From Lethocerus indicus (lineage: Eukaryota > Arthropoda > Insecta > Hemiptera > Belostomatidae), in the NCBI GenBank assembly GCA_019843655.1, contig JACDQD010000005.1, forward strand, positions 13,729,575-13,793,574: a stretch of DNA of 64,000 nt. Direction: 5' to 3'. The position numbers were made by a program, and so were the translations under genes. A model generated the notes under the pieces. That model made no database searches. It worked only from the letters and a program-made list of their open reading frames with translations, and was not told the origin of the DNA. This document shows, in pieces, positions 49,970-62,221 of the stretch (the stretch's first letter is position 1; each line of letters starts with the position of its first letter).

Positions 49970-52900
49970 TAATATATAAGTATGCCATCCGAAATAAGTA
50001 TGCCGCCTCGTCACCGGCCCGGTATGTGGGGCCCCCATCTGTCCAGTAACACCGAGATCGTATTCAACATCAGAGACGCGACTCCAACTGAATCCATTAT
50101 GCTCCTCCGCCCGCCTCTATGAGAAAACGCAGCTCGACCGTACCACGGGAGTGCCGTCAGGCCAGGGATCGAGATGGCGGCGAGAATTTTAATAGCTCAA
50201 AGAATGCTCCGACCGTCCGAACATCTTTGCCCGCGTTTCCGCTCCTAACCGTGGGTTTCGCTCGTTTTCATCGCACGGGTCGAATGATAAACCCGACCGG
50301 TGTAGCCACTACTACTTTTCTGCTTACTAGCCCCAGGGTTCTCGTGCTCTCAAGAGTCCTCTTCTCACAAAATTCAAATTTATTTGTCCCCTGCGTTTAA
50401 AAATGACATCAATCGTCATGGATGATTTTTACTGCTGATTAGCTGGTTACATCAGTAACGGTGATTTCCAACACTATTTTTATAAATGGGTGATGGGGAA
50501 TTTGGAATAAAAAATTGTTTATTATTATTTCATACCGTTTATAATTCTTATAAATCTGTCTACGTTTCTTGAAAAATGTGTTACTAAATTTAAAATGTTG
50601 GGACTGTTTCCTTTACCCTTAGTTTCCCCTTTTATAGTTCCAATTAAAATTAGTTTTTAGTTCGATCGGTGTTGGAAAATCAATGAAGATTTCAGTTAAA
50701 ATACAAACCATAATAAATTTATTTTATCATTACTGCATTTTGTAATTTTATACAGTAACGATGGTGGTACCAGTTAAAAAAATAATAGCCAGAGCAACAA
50801 AGGATATTACATTTTCAGTCCTTTAGCGGGAAGAAACCTACCTGGTATCTTTTGGTCGTTGAAAGAATATATGTAGTTGGTATCTACCCAATCAGTTCAA
50901 TTTATTTTGAACACAGTACCTGTCATCAGTGTCTGATCCCTTAAGGTTCATTCATCCACTCGTAGTCACCAGTTTTACCAGCAGAGACCGACGGACTCGA
51001 TAAACAACAAGCCGCCACGCTAATTGACAACAACGCTTAATTGTTTAATTAATCGTAATTTATTTGAACTAATTGGTGTGTAGACTGACATCACTGTGGA
51101 AATGACGTAAGAGCAAGGCTTTAGCTGTGCGTGAGTTTCTATTTCCTGCATTTTTCCCTTTATTTACGTCAAAATCATTAGCCATTTTAATTTCCTTAAG
51201 TAGTCCCTTTTATTCTTGACTGTGATGATGCAACCATAATGTGACTAACGGATATTTTTTTACGACGTAATATGATCTATCCGGACCTATATGACCTATC
51301 TGAAGGGGCTTATTCCAATTTTTGAACTGTAGTATGTTTAAAGTATTTTATTTCAGTAAATTCAGCTAATAATGCTAGTTAACCCTAGTAGGTATAGTAG
51401 AGGCTAAAAAGGTACGTAACATTTTTCAAAATATCGCAAAATAGAAAAAAATGTGAGGCTTATTATATAATCCTATTTAAATTATAAAAGACAAATTGGG
51501 GGCTTTCTAGCAAGACACGAACTAAATAATGCAATAGGCCAAGAGTTCTTTCGTAACGAGCGCTATCCATACTGATGCATTATACTGATGCTATTCCTCG
51601 ATTTGTACCGATTAAATCGGCAATTATTCGACTCACTATTAACCATCGAAAAATGTTCCTTTGAACGTTCGAAACAGTGATATTACAGTAGTTTGTCACT
51701 TCGATTATTGCTATTGGCAACTGTGCGCGTGTTCCCCTTTGATAGTACACCATCGAACATCTTTATCCTCGGTTATAGGTTGTTGATACTTCAATAGCGC
51801 CCCTTACTGGGTTTACGAAGGGGCCATTACACTTTCCGGGCCCCAAGGGACGTTTGAAGTAGAGCGCGGCAGTCAACAGAAGATAGGCTGTTGTTTTCAT
51901 TCTCTCGCATACTGTTAACTCATCTTCGCAGTTACCAGCGTTATCCAGATTGTGTAGTTTCAAATTTAGGAAATTGGGGAACCACCACTTTCTGGCGTAC
52001 CACCTCTTTCTCTTTCTTCGGATTGCTACACTGATGCCTGCATGCCACAAATCGTATTCATACACCAAAACTCGCTAGCTTCTTCAGATGCAATTATTCA
52101 TGTGGGTCTTTTACTAAAAGACTTACCGGTTCATTAAGTTCTAACAGAACTCAGGCTCTGCGTTAGGACGTTCTTAGTGCAGGTCGATTTGAAAATAATA
52201 ATTATTAAATCAACAGTTCGTTTATTAATTAACCAATAATTAGTCACAAGTTAAATGCCAATTATTTATGTAATAAAACATAATTGTAATATGTTGTTGG
52301 ATCAGATCCAGTTAAGTAGTCAGGTAGATGCAACCTTCACTGCGGATTTACATTGCGGGTTTGCATAAGGGCGCAGCCGTGCTTTTCGCGACGAGTGTAA
52401 ATTCGGAATTGCAGTTTTCTTATCATTTTTAAGAAATCATTCTGAAATGTTGTATTTAAAAAACGTATCTTGTATTGCGCATCATGTATGACATAACGTT
52501 GATGTTTTTACTGTCATAGTCAGCATTATTGCGCTATAAAATTATGGTTAAACGAAATATTTTTTATACTTCACATCGAACGCTTGTGATATACTACTGC
52601 AGAAGTTCCAAAAAATGTGTCCCCATGTCGTATTTTCTATTAAAAAAATCTGTAGTTATTAACTTACGGAAGCAACAATAGCAACGATATTTGCACCGAC
52701 CAATTATACAACTTCTAATGAATACACTCGTTAATAACTGAAGTTAATGAGCTCCGCTCTTTTAATAAATTTTACTTCACTTGCAAATTTGAATGAATTA
52801 TTTCTACCACCATTTAGAATTGTCAGTAGTTTATTTTACTTGCTTATTCGCTCGTATTGTAAAAAAAGACGTAAAATGTAGGAGTAAGGCAAATTATATG

Positions 52901-55900
52901 GAATATTGGGGAGAGAAAAACTACTTTAATGGCCTGGATATTGGTAACAAATTAGGAGTTCAATAATACCGATTGATTGTATTAAGGGACAGGCCGTGTA
53001 TCGTTACAGTGGACTAGTCTACAGGTTTGCCGCAAATAAGGCACTAGGAACGACACGTTCGGCTGACAAATTGTAAATAGTGACGTTCAGCAGCCGAGTG
53101 ACGCACCACCGGGTGAGTTATGGAACTTACAGAACCATCAGTTAAACCCCAGGTTAATTCTTTTACGTCAACGCCGACGCCTTGATTCTTCTTTTCATTG
53201 TGAGTGGAAGGGTACACTTCGTTAAATTGATCGAAGAAAAAGTTGTTTCTCCGCAATTTATATGATAGAGCATTCAATTAATATTATTTTATTTCCCAAC
53301 TGGAAACGCAGAAATATGTGTTTTTTCGGTTATCTCCGGATAGCTACCCAAAAACAGGTTGTAAATAAATTACAACCAATAATTTATGTTTTCCGTTAAA
53401 CCCCATTAGATCTGAATAATCATCATGGATTACTATTCCATTAAATTGTGACGTATTTTCTACAAAGAAAGATAGATAGTTGCTACAATATTTTTCCGGT
53501 TCAGTTCAACAATTACAGTCCGTTTCTGGTTCTGTTCTTCCCGTAAGGTCCTTCGTGGCTCGAAGGGCCAGTTCCCCAGGCCCTCTCTTGTAATCGCCTC
53601 ATTAATCACTTCTGATTTCCCTCAGGATCCTTATATCTTGACCGCGCTTTCTCTCAACTGCCCACGGACCATAAGTAATTCAGTCAGTGTGACCTCGCAA
53701 TCTCTTGCAAGAAACGGGTCTCGAATATTGAGGAGTAAGGTTTTTTCTTGTAACAGAGTGTTGCAATTAATCGTATAATTAAAATGAACGTTCAATAATG
53801 TAGGACGAAGAATGTTCGTCGCAATATTAGCACTGAGACATTAGACATTATTGAAGCTGCTATTATTCCTGTTTAATGAATTTAAATATGACGACAAATG
53901 AGTTTGCTACATAAAGTAAGCGTCTTAATTCTCAGTTACTTAACGCATTATATTATATTACATTATTTAGCTCACGAATAGATAAAGCAGTTGAAGTTGG
54001 CCACATTGTGGCGTACAGAAACACTAGTAATTAAGCATCGCTTTAAATTCTGTCATGCTATTGTCTGTATGCATATTTTGCACTCAAGAAACCGGTTGGC
54101 GAAATTAAGTCACATTTCTCATCAGATATGACGGCACCTCATTGTTCGAAAGTTATATTTTAAGTTGTCCTTGAAGGAAAAGAGATCGCCGGTACATTGT
54201 GGTTCAATCTCAATTCGTTACACGTGGTAAAAAATTGACTTGGTGTTAGAAAATAACTCGGTTAAAAAAAATGTTTTATCTGATTTAAATTGAGGCCATT
54301 ACATTATAATAATACCGATTAGAGACATAATTGCCGTTGCGTGGCCTATTTGCTAACCAATTTCAGAGATCCCTTTTAACATGTCAGACTTCATAACGAA
54401 ATGAGTTACTTCATTTTTGTTACATAATTTTTTGTTAATTTATAGAGCTTGTACACCGAGATGAAACTTTTTTTAATTGGGTATACAGAAAATTTAATTA
54501 ACGTTTACATTATAGTTTATTCCAATAGCATAAAATATAGTAGTTTATATTAACAAAAGTTATAATAAAGGACAAAATTGTTTATGATGGAAAAAGGAAT
54601 AGAATGGATTTTGAAGTAACTACCTAAACTCATAGGAATGTTATGGAAAATGAGTTCTTTCAGGAAAAATGATTTATTTCTGGTTAGTCTGGTTCAGGTC
54701 TAAATGCCAGTTAGTCATTCGGTGTCAGCAGTCTTGGTTTAGATTCCGTGATATTTAAATCAAATTAGCCTATAGAAGGAAAAATTATAAATATAAAAGT
54801 TTCTATATTTTTCCATGCATGCTTATTTAAAGTCGCCCTGAAAGTATGATTTTATAATAATTTACGATTAATCTCTCCTTGATTATTCATCCGGAGATAT
54901 GGTAAAACAATATTTTTATGCCTATTAAATCTAGTCTAGTGCATTTGATATACAAAGTATCTGTATTCGTCGAGATGAACTACGCTTATCGTATAGAGGT
55001 TTCAGTTAACCATTTTAGTATTTTTTCTTAAGTGAGTGAAAAAATGTGAAATTACAGAAAACAAAAATTTTTAGATCTTCATTTTTCAATTAACATAACG
55101 CAACCTTTGCGGTTTTCATTAGACCATTCATTTATGAGAGAACCGTAATTAAGGCCCTCTGAAACCACTTCACTTTTGAGTTTATGCTAAGTAGATAGTG
55201 CTTTCTTTAGAGTTAAATACTGAAATTTATAGTTGTTTTACTGCCTATGGGACAGAAATGTGGTCTAGTTTCGCGTTTTAGGAGGAACGAATGATAAGTG
55301 TTATAGTCTGAGGATACTTTATCATAGAAAATGAGTAGTAACAGAAATTCTCTCTGGGGAGATGGTTCTTTATCTACCACGAGAGTTCTGGCATTTACTT
55401 GACTTATACAATTATTGTTATACGTTACCATGTGCGGTATATACTTTTAAAAATACCGTTATTTGTATATTCCACATCTAATTTTATAAGCATTAAACTT
55501 CGTTGAACATAGGTCGTTTTTGAACCGCAATCTTGCATATTGGAAGAGCGGTCAAAATTATTCGGCTTTTCGGTTTAGTACCATTGTATTGTGGTGAAGT
55601 ACTGATAATACATCAAAATTCTAATAAATTTTTCATACACGTCAAATGGGTGCGGTACTGGCGTATTAGTGTATCGAGAATTGTTTCCTCCTCCTCGTCT
55701 GGGAATGTACACCAGTACAATTTCCCCCGACCTGTCCCCAGTTAGGTGTGTAGTTACAGTACCGTTCTCGAATTAAACGATTCGGGCGTTAACACTAATC
55801 CTTATCTTCGCTTCAGGCCTCGACCTGTTGGAAACGTGTTGCAACCCCACCCCACTCCTAATTTATTCGTCGGTGGAACGAACGTTAACACGACCCCATT

Positions 55901-58047
55901 CATTAGAGCCTCTGTGTTGTAGGGCGGATCCTACCTATGTTGAGGGTAATTGGGGTTATTGATTGCTTAGCCGTGTCCCGTTTTCCTTCAAGAATTTGTT
56001 TCCGCTCCTGTACATCCACGGGATGAGCCTTCCCCCTCCAACCTGGTCCACCTACAGTGCATATTACACTGTGACAACTGATGTATATACTGAAATGAGA
56101 TTTCCTTTTGTTGTTTTCATAGTTGTACCATTACAAAATATCAGACTTATGATTGTAGTATTCTCATTAAAGTAAGTCGCAGTAGTGAGTCTTTCTTCAA
56201 ATTTTAATTAGCCACCACTGTATACAATTAAAGGATTACAATATTTTGTTTTCATTACAATTAATTATTAATTAATTATGGTTAATTAATTTTCCCATCA
56301 TATTTCTTAGTCTCATTTGGAATTCTTTGGAATTTATCCATTATGTTTTGGGTAGAGCCTTCCTTTCAGGAAACAAATGACAATTAACTAAGTCATAATT
56401 GTATTCGAAATTACCATGTAAATAACACAATATTTTAAAAGAAATATTTAGAAAATGTCACTCGAGAAGCAATTTTAATTAAAAAGGTATCTGATGTAGT
56501 GAAAGAGAAAATCTGATTAATATGTAAATTAATAAAATATACGGAGTTGTGTGGGTAATCTATTACAATATTTAGTAACGATTTATCAGTGTTAGATGGT
56601 TAATATTTTTTATAAGGCTTTTGAAATTAGCCGCTAGTGAATATTTTATTTATTTTTTCGTGGACGTGACACCGTTCGACGTATTGCCCGTGGGATTTTA
56701 TGGAAATGATGTTTTAGCCAAAAATAATCTTTTAAGAAGAATGGTTGCCAAAATGCTCCACCATTCCGAATGCAATATTTCACTGTGCGAGTCTCAAGAA
56801 TTAAGGATTGATTATGAACTTCATATTAGCAGTCGTCCAATCGGACCGTATATAGTAGGTTCAATTTTTGTATGGTAACACATAAAAGTGTTACAGTACC
56901 AAAAGTGCAAAAGTAAATGGAAGTACACCAGATTAGAATCAGCATAAATTGATATTGTATTGTATTGCATAATATGTAGACTGGGGTCGAATATTTTAGC
57001 TATAAAAACATGGCGAACTGATGACTATTTTTTTTTTCTACGAAAGCAATCGAGTGTATCAGTAGCCCGTCAAAAACCCTTGGCGGGGCGTCGGTCGGAT
57101 CTAGATAGGATACGGCTATCTCTATAATTCCCGGAAGGCGGGATGACATTAACGACAGACGGCGGGACTCAACGACCCGTCCGGGTGGTCGCCCGCCTCG
57201 AAGGAGGGTCTAGAATTTCACATGGCCCTTGTCCCATTGCGCGTATTTTTTAGAGCTCTACACCTCCACCCACGCACCCCGTCTGATCGCGTCTAGATTT
57301 GCTTCACCGGACGCCATACGGTGCCTAGGCTACAGCATGTCCCAGAATGAACTGATCCTTCTATACCGCTGATTTTGCGCTCTGTAATATATTTCTGAGT
57401 AGCGAAATAGTAATCCAAGAATGATAAATATCATTAAGCAAATGTAATTTTCTAAATGGTCTGCTCGAGTGTGAAAGCATATCATCGAAATAGGCGGAGA
57501 GAAAGTTTTGTTTTTGCTGGACAGTTGAACTTTTGTAAACATATTCTCCTTCGTTGCTAGTATTAAATCCTAAATTTCGTCTTTAGGGTTTCATATATTT
57601 ACCACGTATGAGTTATTCCCAAGAGTTTTCTTCTTCAATGAAGCGAAAAAGCACGCTGAAGCTTAGCCGGGTGATCTCAGTCCGGGAGTATCGAATGGAG
57701 TTGTGGCGATGAAATATAACGCGTCTCTTGAGTGGTCTCCTCGGCTCGACAGATACGCTATATGTCATCTTGTCACCGCATTATCATAGTTGTCCTCGAA
57801 TATTCTGTCCGACGAAAACTCCATTAACGCCATTAGTTAAATCCAGTCCTCCTTCTTTCACTTAAACCGAACCTATAATAAATTACAGTGCGGTCCGGCC
57901 CGTCCACTGCTGTCGTCTAGGATTAGAAATGCTATACAGACGCTACTACACTGTTAATGACGCGTGATAGCGCCATCGTGGGATATTTCGAATCAAAGTA
58001 TTACTTATGCTCTTAAATATACTTCATCAAATGGTCACATGAAGAAC

Positions 58048-58080
58048 TCCGATAGTTCCTATAGTCCGATAGTTGCTATA
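58048..58080. repeat. 17-bp tandem repeat, two copies
   Basis: TCCGATAGTTCCTATAG at 58,048–58,064 is followed directly by TCCGATAGTTGCTATA at 58,065–58,080, with one mismatch. Confidence 0.85.
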
Positions 58081-59473
58081 TTTTCAATGTATTCCTTCAT
58101 TCTATTTTTGACCTATTGGCTTTAACATATATTTTTATCGCAGTTTAGGATAATGCCAATTTGTTAGGTTGTGGGAAATTCTCTGTTATTATTTTAAGTA
58201 CATTAGTTTGATTAAATAATATCTTAGGTTTTATATTACTCTTATTGGGGCGACGGACCAATGCGAAAGATTAGCTATTTACAGCTGGATTCCGTCAACT
58301 TTTCAGCAAATTTGCCCGGAACCCATTGTCTAGGTCGGACCCTGGGGTTTATTACACAGACCCAAATTAGGACCCAGGAATAGTGGCGGGAGTTGTTGGG
58401 GGTACTCCAGTTGTATAGTCGATCGTGTTCTGAAGTTTTCCCAGAGCAACTAATGCCTTCGGTTGGGGGCATGGGAGTGGTTTACCCGGAGAGTTGTTAC
58501 CTGTCGGTAGTCGGTCGGTTTCAATGAGTCAAATGACGGGGATCGTCCCTTTTCTGCCTTCCACCCCGGTAATTACAGTCCAAAAATTCCCTATATACAA
58601 CAGGTAATTAGAGCACCTTTAGACCATTAACACGGCGAGATTCAGTATAATAGAATATATTGTAAAATGACCCATTTACAATAGAGAATTATTACTTAAA
58701 TGTATTTGAATATTTAATTATTTCTTCCCCCGTAAGAAGTTTACTCAAGCCAAATATTTTGAGCATATATCAGAGTGGAAATCTCGCGTAAGGAAAGCAG
58801 GAAAAATAATAATGAATTAATTTTTCTCTGAGTTGCGAAGGAAAATTAAACATGTGAATATTAAGAAGTATTGAATCATTTTTAGGATTTTGTTTCTATT
58901 GTCCATTGGAAATCCAACAACTGACATAGAATATTATTGTATTGTTTGTGAATATAGATCACTGCTGAGGCAACGAGTATTGAGGTAATGGAATGCGATA
59001 TTTTGTCATCTATTGAAGTTTGAGCTGCACAAGGTCGAACATTAGAACCGAATCGCTTAAAGGGCATCCTATCTCAAACTTTCGCAAAAGATATGGCATG
59101 AAATATGGAATACACGGGGCTCAAGTGTATGGTGCTAAATTTTATTATTTTCATGTAGCCGGGGACTTCTAGAGGATAGGGAATGAAGACTGGTCTGTTT
59201 TGGGCCTAGAACGGCTGGTATGATATGTGGCCGCTCGGGAAGGCCATTAGACCACGCCTAGCCCCTTCCGCCGGCTAATTACAGATTACAAACACTCTTC
59301 CGTCTCTCAAATAAGCTAACGAGATTAAAGTTCTAGCTCTCCACCGCGATACACAAAACCAGAGATGTTCACTGCATTAGTCTAATGCGCGATCTTTTAA
59401 GGTATATCCTGGGCCAGGTTGATCGGTCTCCCGGGGAGCCGTATCAATCTCAGCGGAGAAGCGACCGCCCCCT

Positions 59474-59501
59474 GGACCATCAATCTTGTTTTAGCTTTTA
59501 A
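59474..59501. repeat. Copy 1 of a 28-bp dispersed near-repeat
   Basis: Begins ACCATCAATCTT and ends GCTTTTAACC. The second copy lies about 0.9 kb to the right, near 60,384–60,411, with three mismatches in 28 bp. Weaker similarity continues on the left side (ATCAAT and AGCGA blocks in the same order). Confidence 0.6.
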
Positions 59502-60383
59502 CCGTCTCAGGCTCTTGATAAACCAGTTTTCGGATTTAAAAACTAATAGGCCGCACACCCAGGAATCGAGATATCCCATCTCTGTTTGACTGGTCTCCTG
59601 TCGTTTCTCTACATATTTCGTTATAGAAATAAATAAAAGCCATTGAAAACAAATATTTCTTAATGAAAAGAGTTTTAAATATTTGCTCTGCCACGAACAT
59701 TTTCTTGACTCATTGGGCTCTAATATAACTTTTGTGAATTGTAAAAGTAAGAGTAAATAACGCTAATATAGCATGTTGGGTAACTAGAAATATCTAGCCT
59801 TTAATAAAATTTAGAGAGTCAAAATCTAGTTTGGAGTCAGGTGGAAACTATCAAACGTGACATTTATAGCGCTTTTAGACATTACTGCCGCAGCAACGAG
59901 ACCATGATCCATTCTGTCGAGTAAAAATTATAAGATTTAAAAGATATATATTATTGACCATGTACTTGACGTGGATAGAAAAAAAGGATAATGAAACATA
60001 TCGTGATACATCCCAAAGTTTGTACTATCTTTGTATGCAATACTTTCAACGTAGGCTTTTTTAAATTTATTTATATGGAAACATAGGTAATAGGAAGCTT
60101 AATTTATCATTTAGTTATTTGAAAAAGATGTATCCGAAGCATATTAACCCAAAAATACTGTTTCATCGATCGAAACATGAATTCAATCTTCGGGTTACAT
60201 ATACATACCTAATTTTATGTGTTTACACATTCATGAAAGAAAGGAATGCAGTCTATAATCCTCCCAGACGAGAGAATGCCTTTTCTGAGTTATATACAAC
60301 ATAAGTTAAATGGGTTCAACGTCGGGCTTGGTATGTTATGGAGGTATATCAATTTCTTCCAGCGATGCTACCGACGATGTTGT

Positions 60384-60411
60384 ACCATCAATCTTACTTT
60401 GGCTTTTAACC
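60384..60411. repeat. Copy 2 of a 28-bp dispersed near-repeat
   Basis: Same unit as at 59,474–59,501. On the minus strand this copy lies in a frame reading RRVKSQSKIDG and onward to EEIDIPP and a stop. The first copy in the matching frame reads TVKS-stop-NKIDG and later AEIDTAP. The coding potential is uncertain. Confidence 0.55.
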
Positions 60412-62145
60412 CTTCGGGGACACAGTTTCCAGCCACCTCGTTCCCGCTCGGGGACTAGATTTATTATAGTGAAGAAAGTAGAAGATTTTACACCCTCCCT
60501 CTCTATAATATAGTGCCATTTAATAATGAAAAATATATTTTAGTTGAAATAATGTTAACTACATTGTATTTTACAATTCTCATTATTGTATTATGACTTC
60601 TGTAGTAGGGCATTAGACCAATTTTAGTTTCAGTAGTAAACCCCCTAAAATGAACCTAGTGTCAATAATTCTAGCTCAATAGGTTTTGAATTTCAGATTC
60701 ATTACGAATATTTTATCAAATTGAATTATTCGGAGATCAGACACAGATAGTTTATATAGTTTACATGTGTGTGTGCGCAGGAAATACAATATCCAGAAGG
60801 GGGTCCATGAGGACAGGATTGGTGTCCAGTACGCTTTTGTAATACATGGAAAACTAAGTTTCAAAAAATAAATTAACAAATGAAATTAGGATGTATTATT
60901 TTAACTTATTATGGGGGGTGGTTTTTTCGGGTATTACTGCTGCAGGGAGTTTCCAAATATGGGTTTCAATTCTCTTGAGGCATTTCAATTCTCATGTAAA
61001 AATTAATAATACTTTGGAATATTCATATAGCATTACATCCTATGGTGCCTCTTAAACGTCAACCGTCTTGCGTTCCAAAATCAAAAGCTTCCTGCGTTTT
61101 AGGATGATAGGGCACTGGAGAAGTTGGGAGGGGTCGGCATTAGATGAAAGGGCCATTGAAGGGGGCGCCAACCGAGGCTCCGCCGTTCACACAAATTGAC
61201 AAATTAAAATTCCACCAGCGTAGACCCTACAGCCTGTTTCAGGTAAACGCCCCCATGCAAGCAACGTATTTTCACTTTCGAGAAAAGGGCTCCGAATGCA
61301 TTACCTATCGCGTTCCTTTCTTGGCTTAAGCGCACGCAAACTTTTCTTGCATGCCGATTAGCTGTAAATAGTTTTACCCTATTGCCAAATTAAACATTTT
61401 CCATAAAGTGGAAAAACCAAGGAACCCTGTGGTAGAGGCCTGCTAATACCATGGACAAATGATACTTTATTTGCTCCTGTTGATAGTGTTCCAATCATAT
61501 TGACCGCCTCAATTACGTCATTATCAATGGTTAGAAAAAAATAAAAATGGCCTAAGTAATATAAAAACTAATCAACAGTTATCGTGAAATTATGTTTCCT
61601 TTTCTTTCCTATGTACACTAGAATTAATAATATTGGTACTAAGTTTGAGACCTGATTACATTAGTTAAAGTCGATAATTAGGGTTTAACCAATTTCCGGA
61701 AATGAATGCAAATGATTATTGTTGATAATCTTGTTCCAAAATGGATCTTCCTCCCAAGAATATTTAAAAAGTACGTTGATTGTCTATAGTGTACATCGTG
61801 AAAAACTAAATATTTTGATTCCGTCCTTAGAATTCATTAGGTTCGTACGCATCTTTTTACTCATATTGGTACAAATCATTCGCAGAACTTCGATTTAAAT
61901 AAACGCACCAGAATAATTATTTAGAAGTTCAGGTTCAAACAATATGAATCTTTATACAAATAAAAATGTACGAAGAATACCTGGGGAAACAAAGGCCCAG
62001 AGGGTTGAGATTGTGTTCTTATCTTAAACAGTAAAAATTACAGGCCCGTATTTTTAATTGGATTTATTTTATAGGTCCAGACCCTTTAAATCAAGATTGG
62101 GCAGTTAGATAAGTGAAGATAACTTACGTTTATTGCCCATCAAGT

Positions 62146-62221
62146 CGGGTTTCTATCTGATGGGATAACGGTCTTAAATATGGCTAGTTTCGCGTGGGCA
62201 GGTTAACGCAATAGAAACCCG
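62146..62221. repeat. 11-bp inverted repeat, 54-bp spacer
   Basis: CGGGTTTCTAT at 62,146–62,156 is the exact reverse complement of ATAGAAACCCG at 62,211–62,221. A shorter 7-bp inverted pair (CCCATCA / TGATGGG) overlaps its left arm. Confidence 0.75.

Noticed and set aside
50119..50400. Plus-strand open frame of 93 codons
   Set aside because: Long only because of high GC. The composition is arginine/proline/serine without domain features; the region is more likely regulatory.
51763..52068. Minus-strand open frame of 101 codons in the right flank
   Set aside because: No recognisable domain, no splice borders or conserved start, and the flanking sequence is not coding-like.
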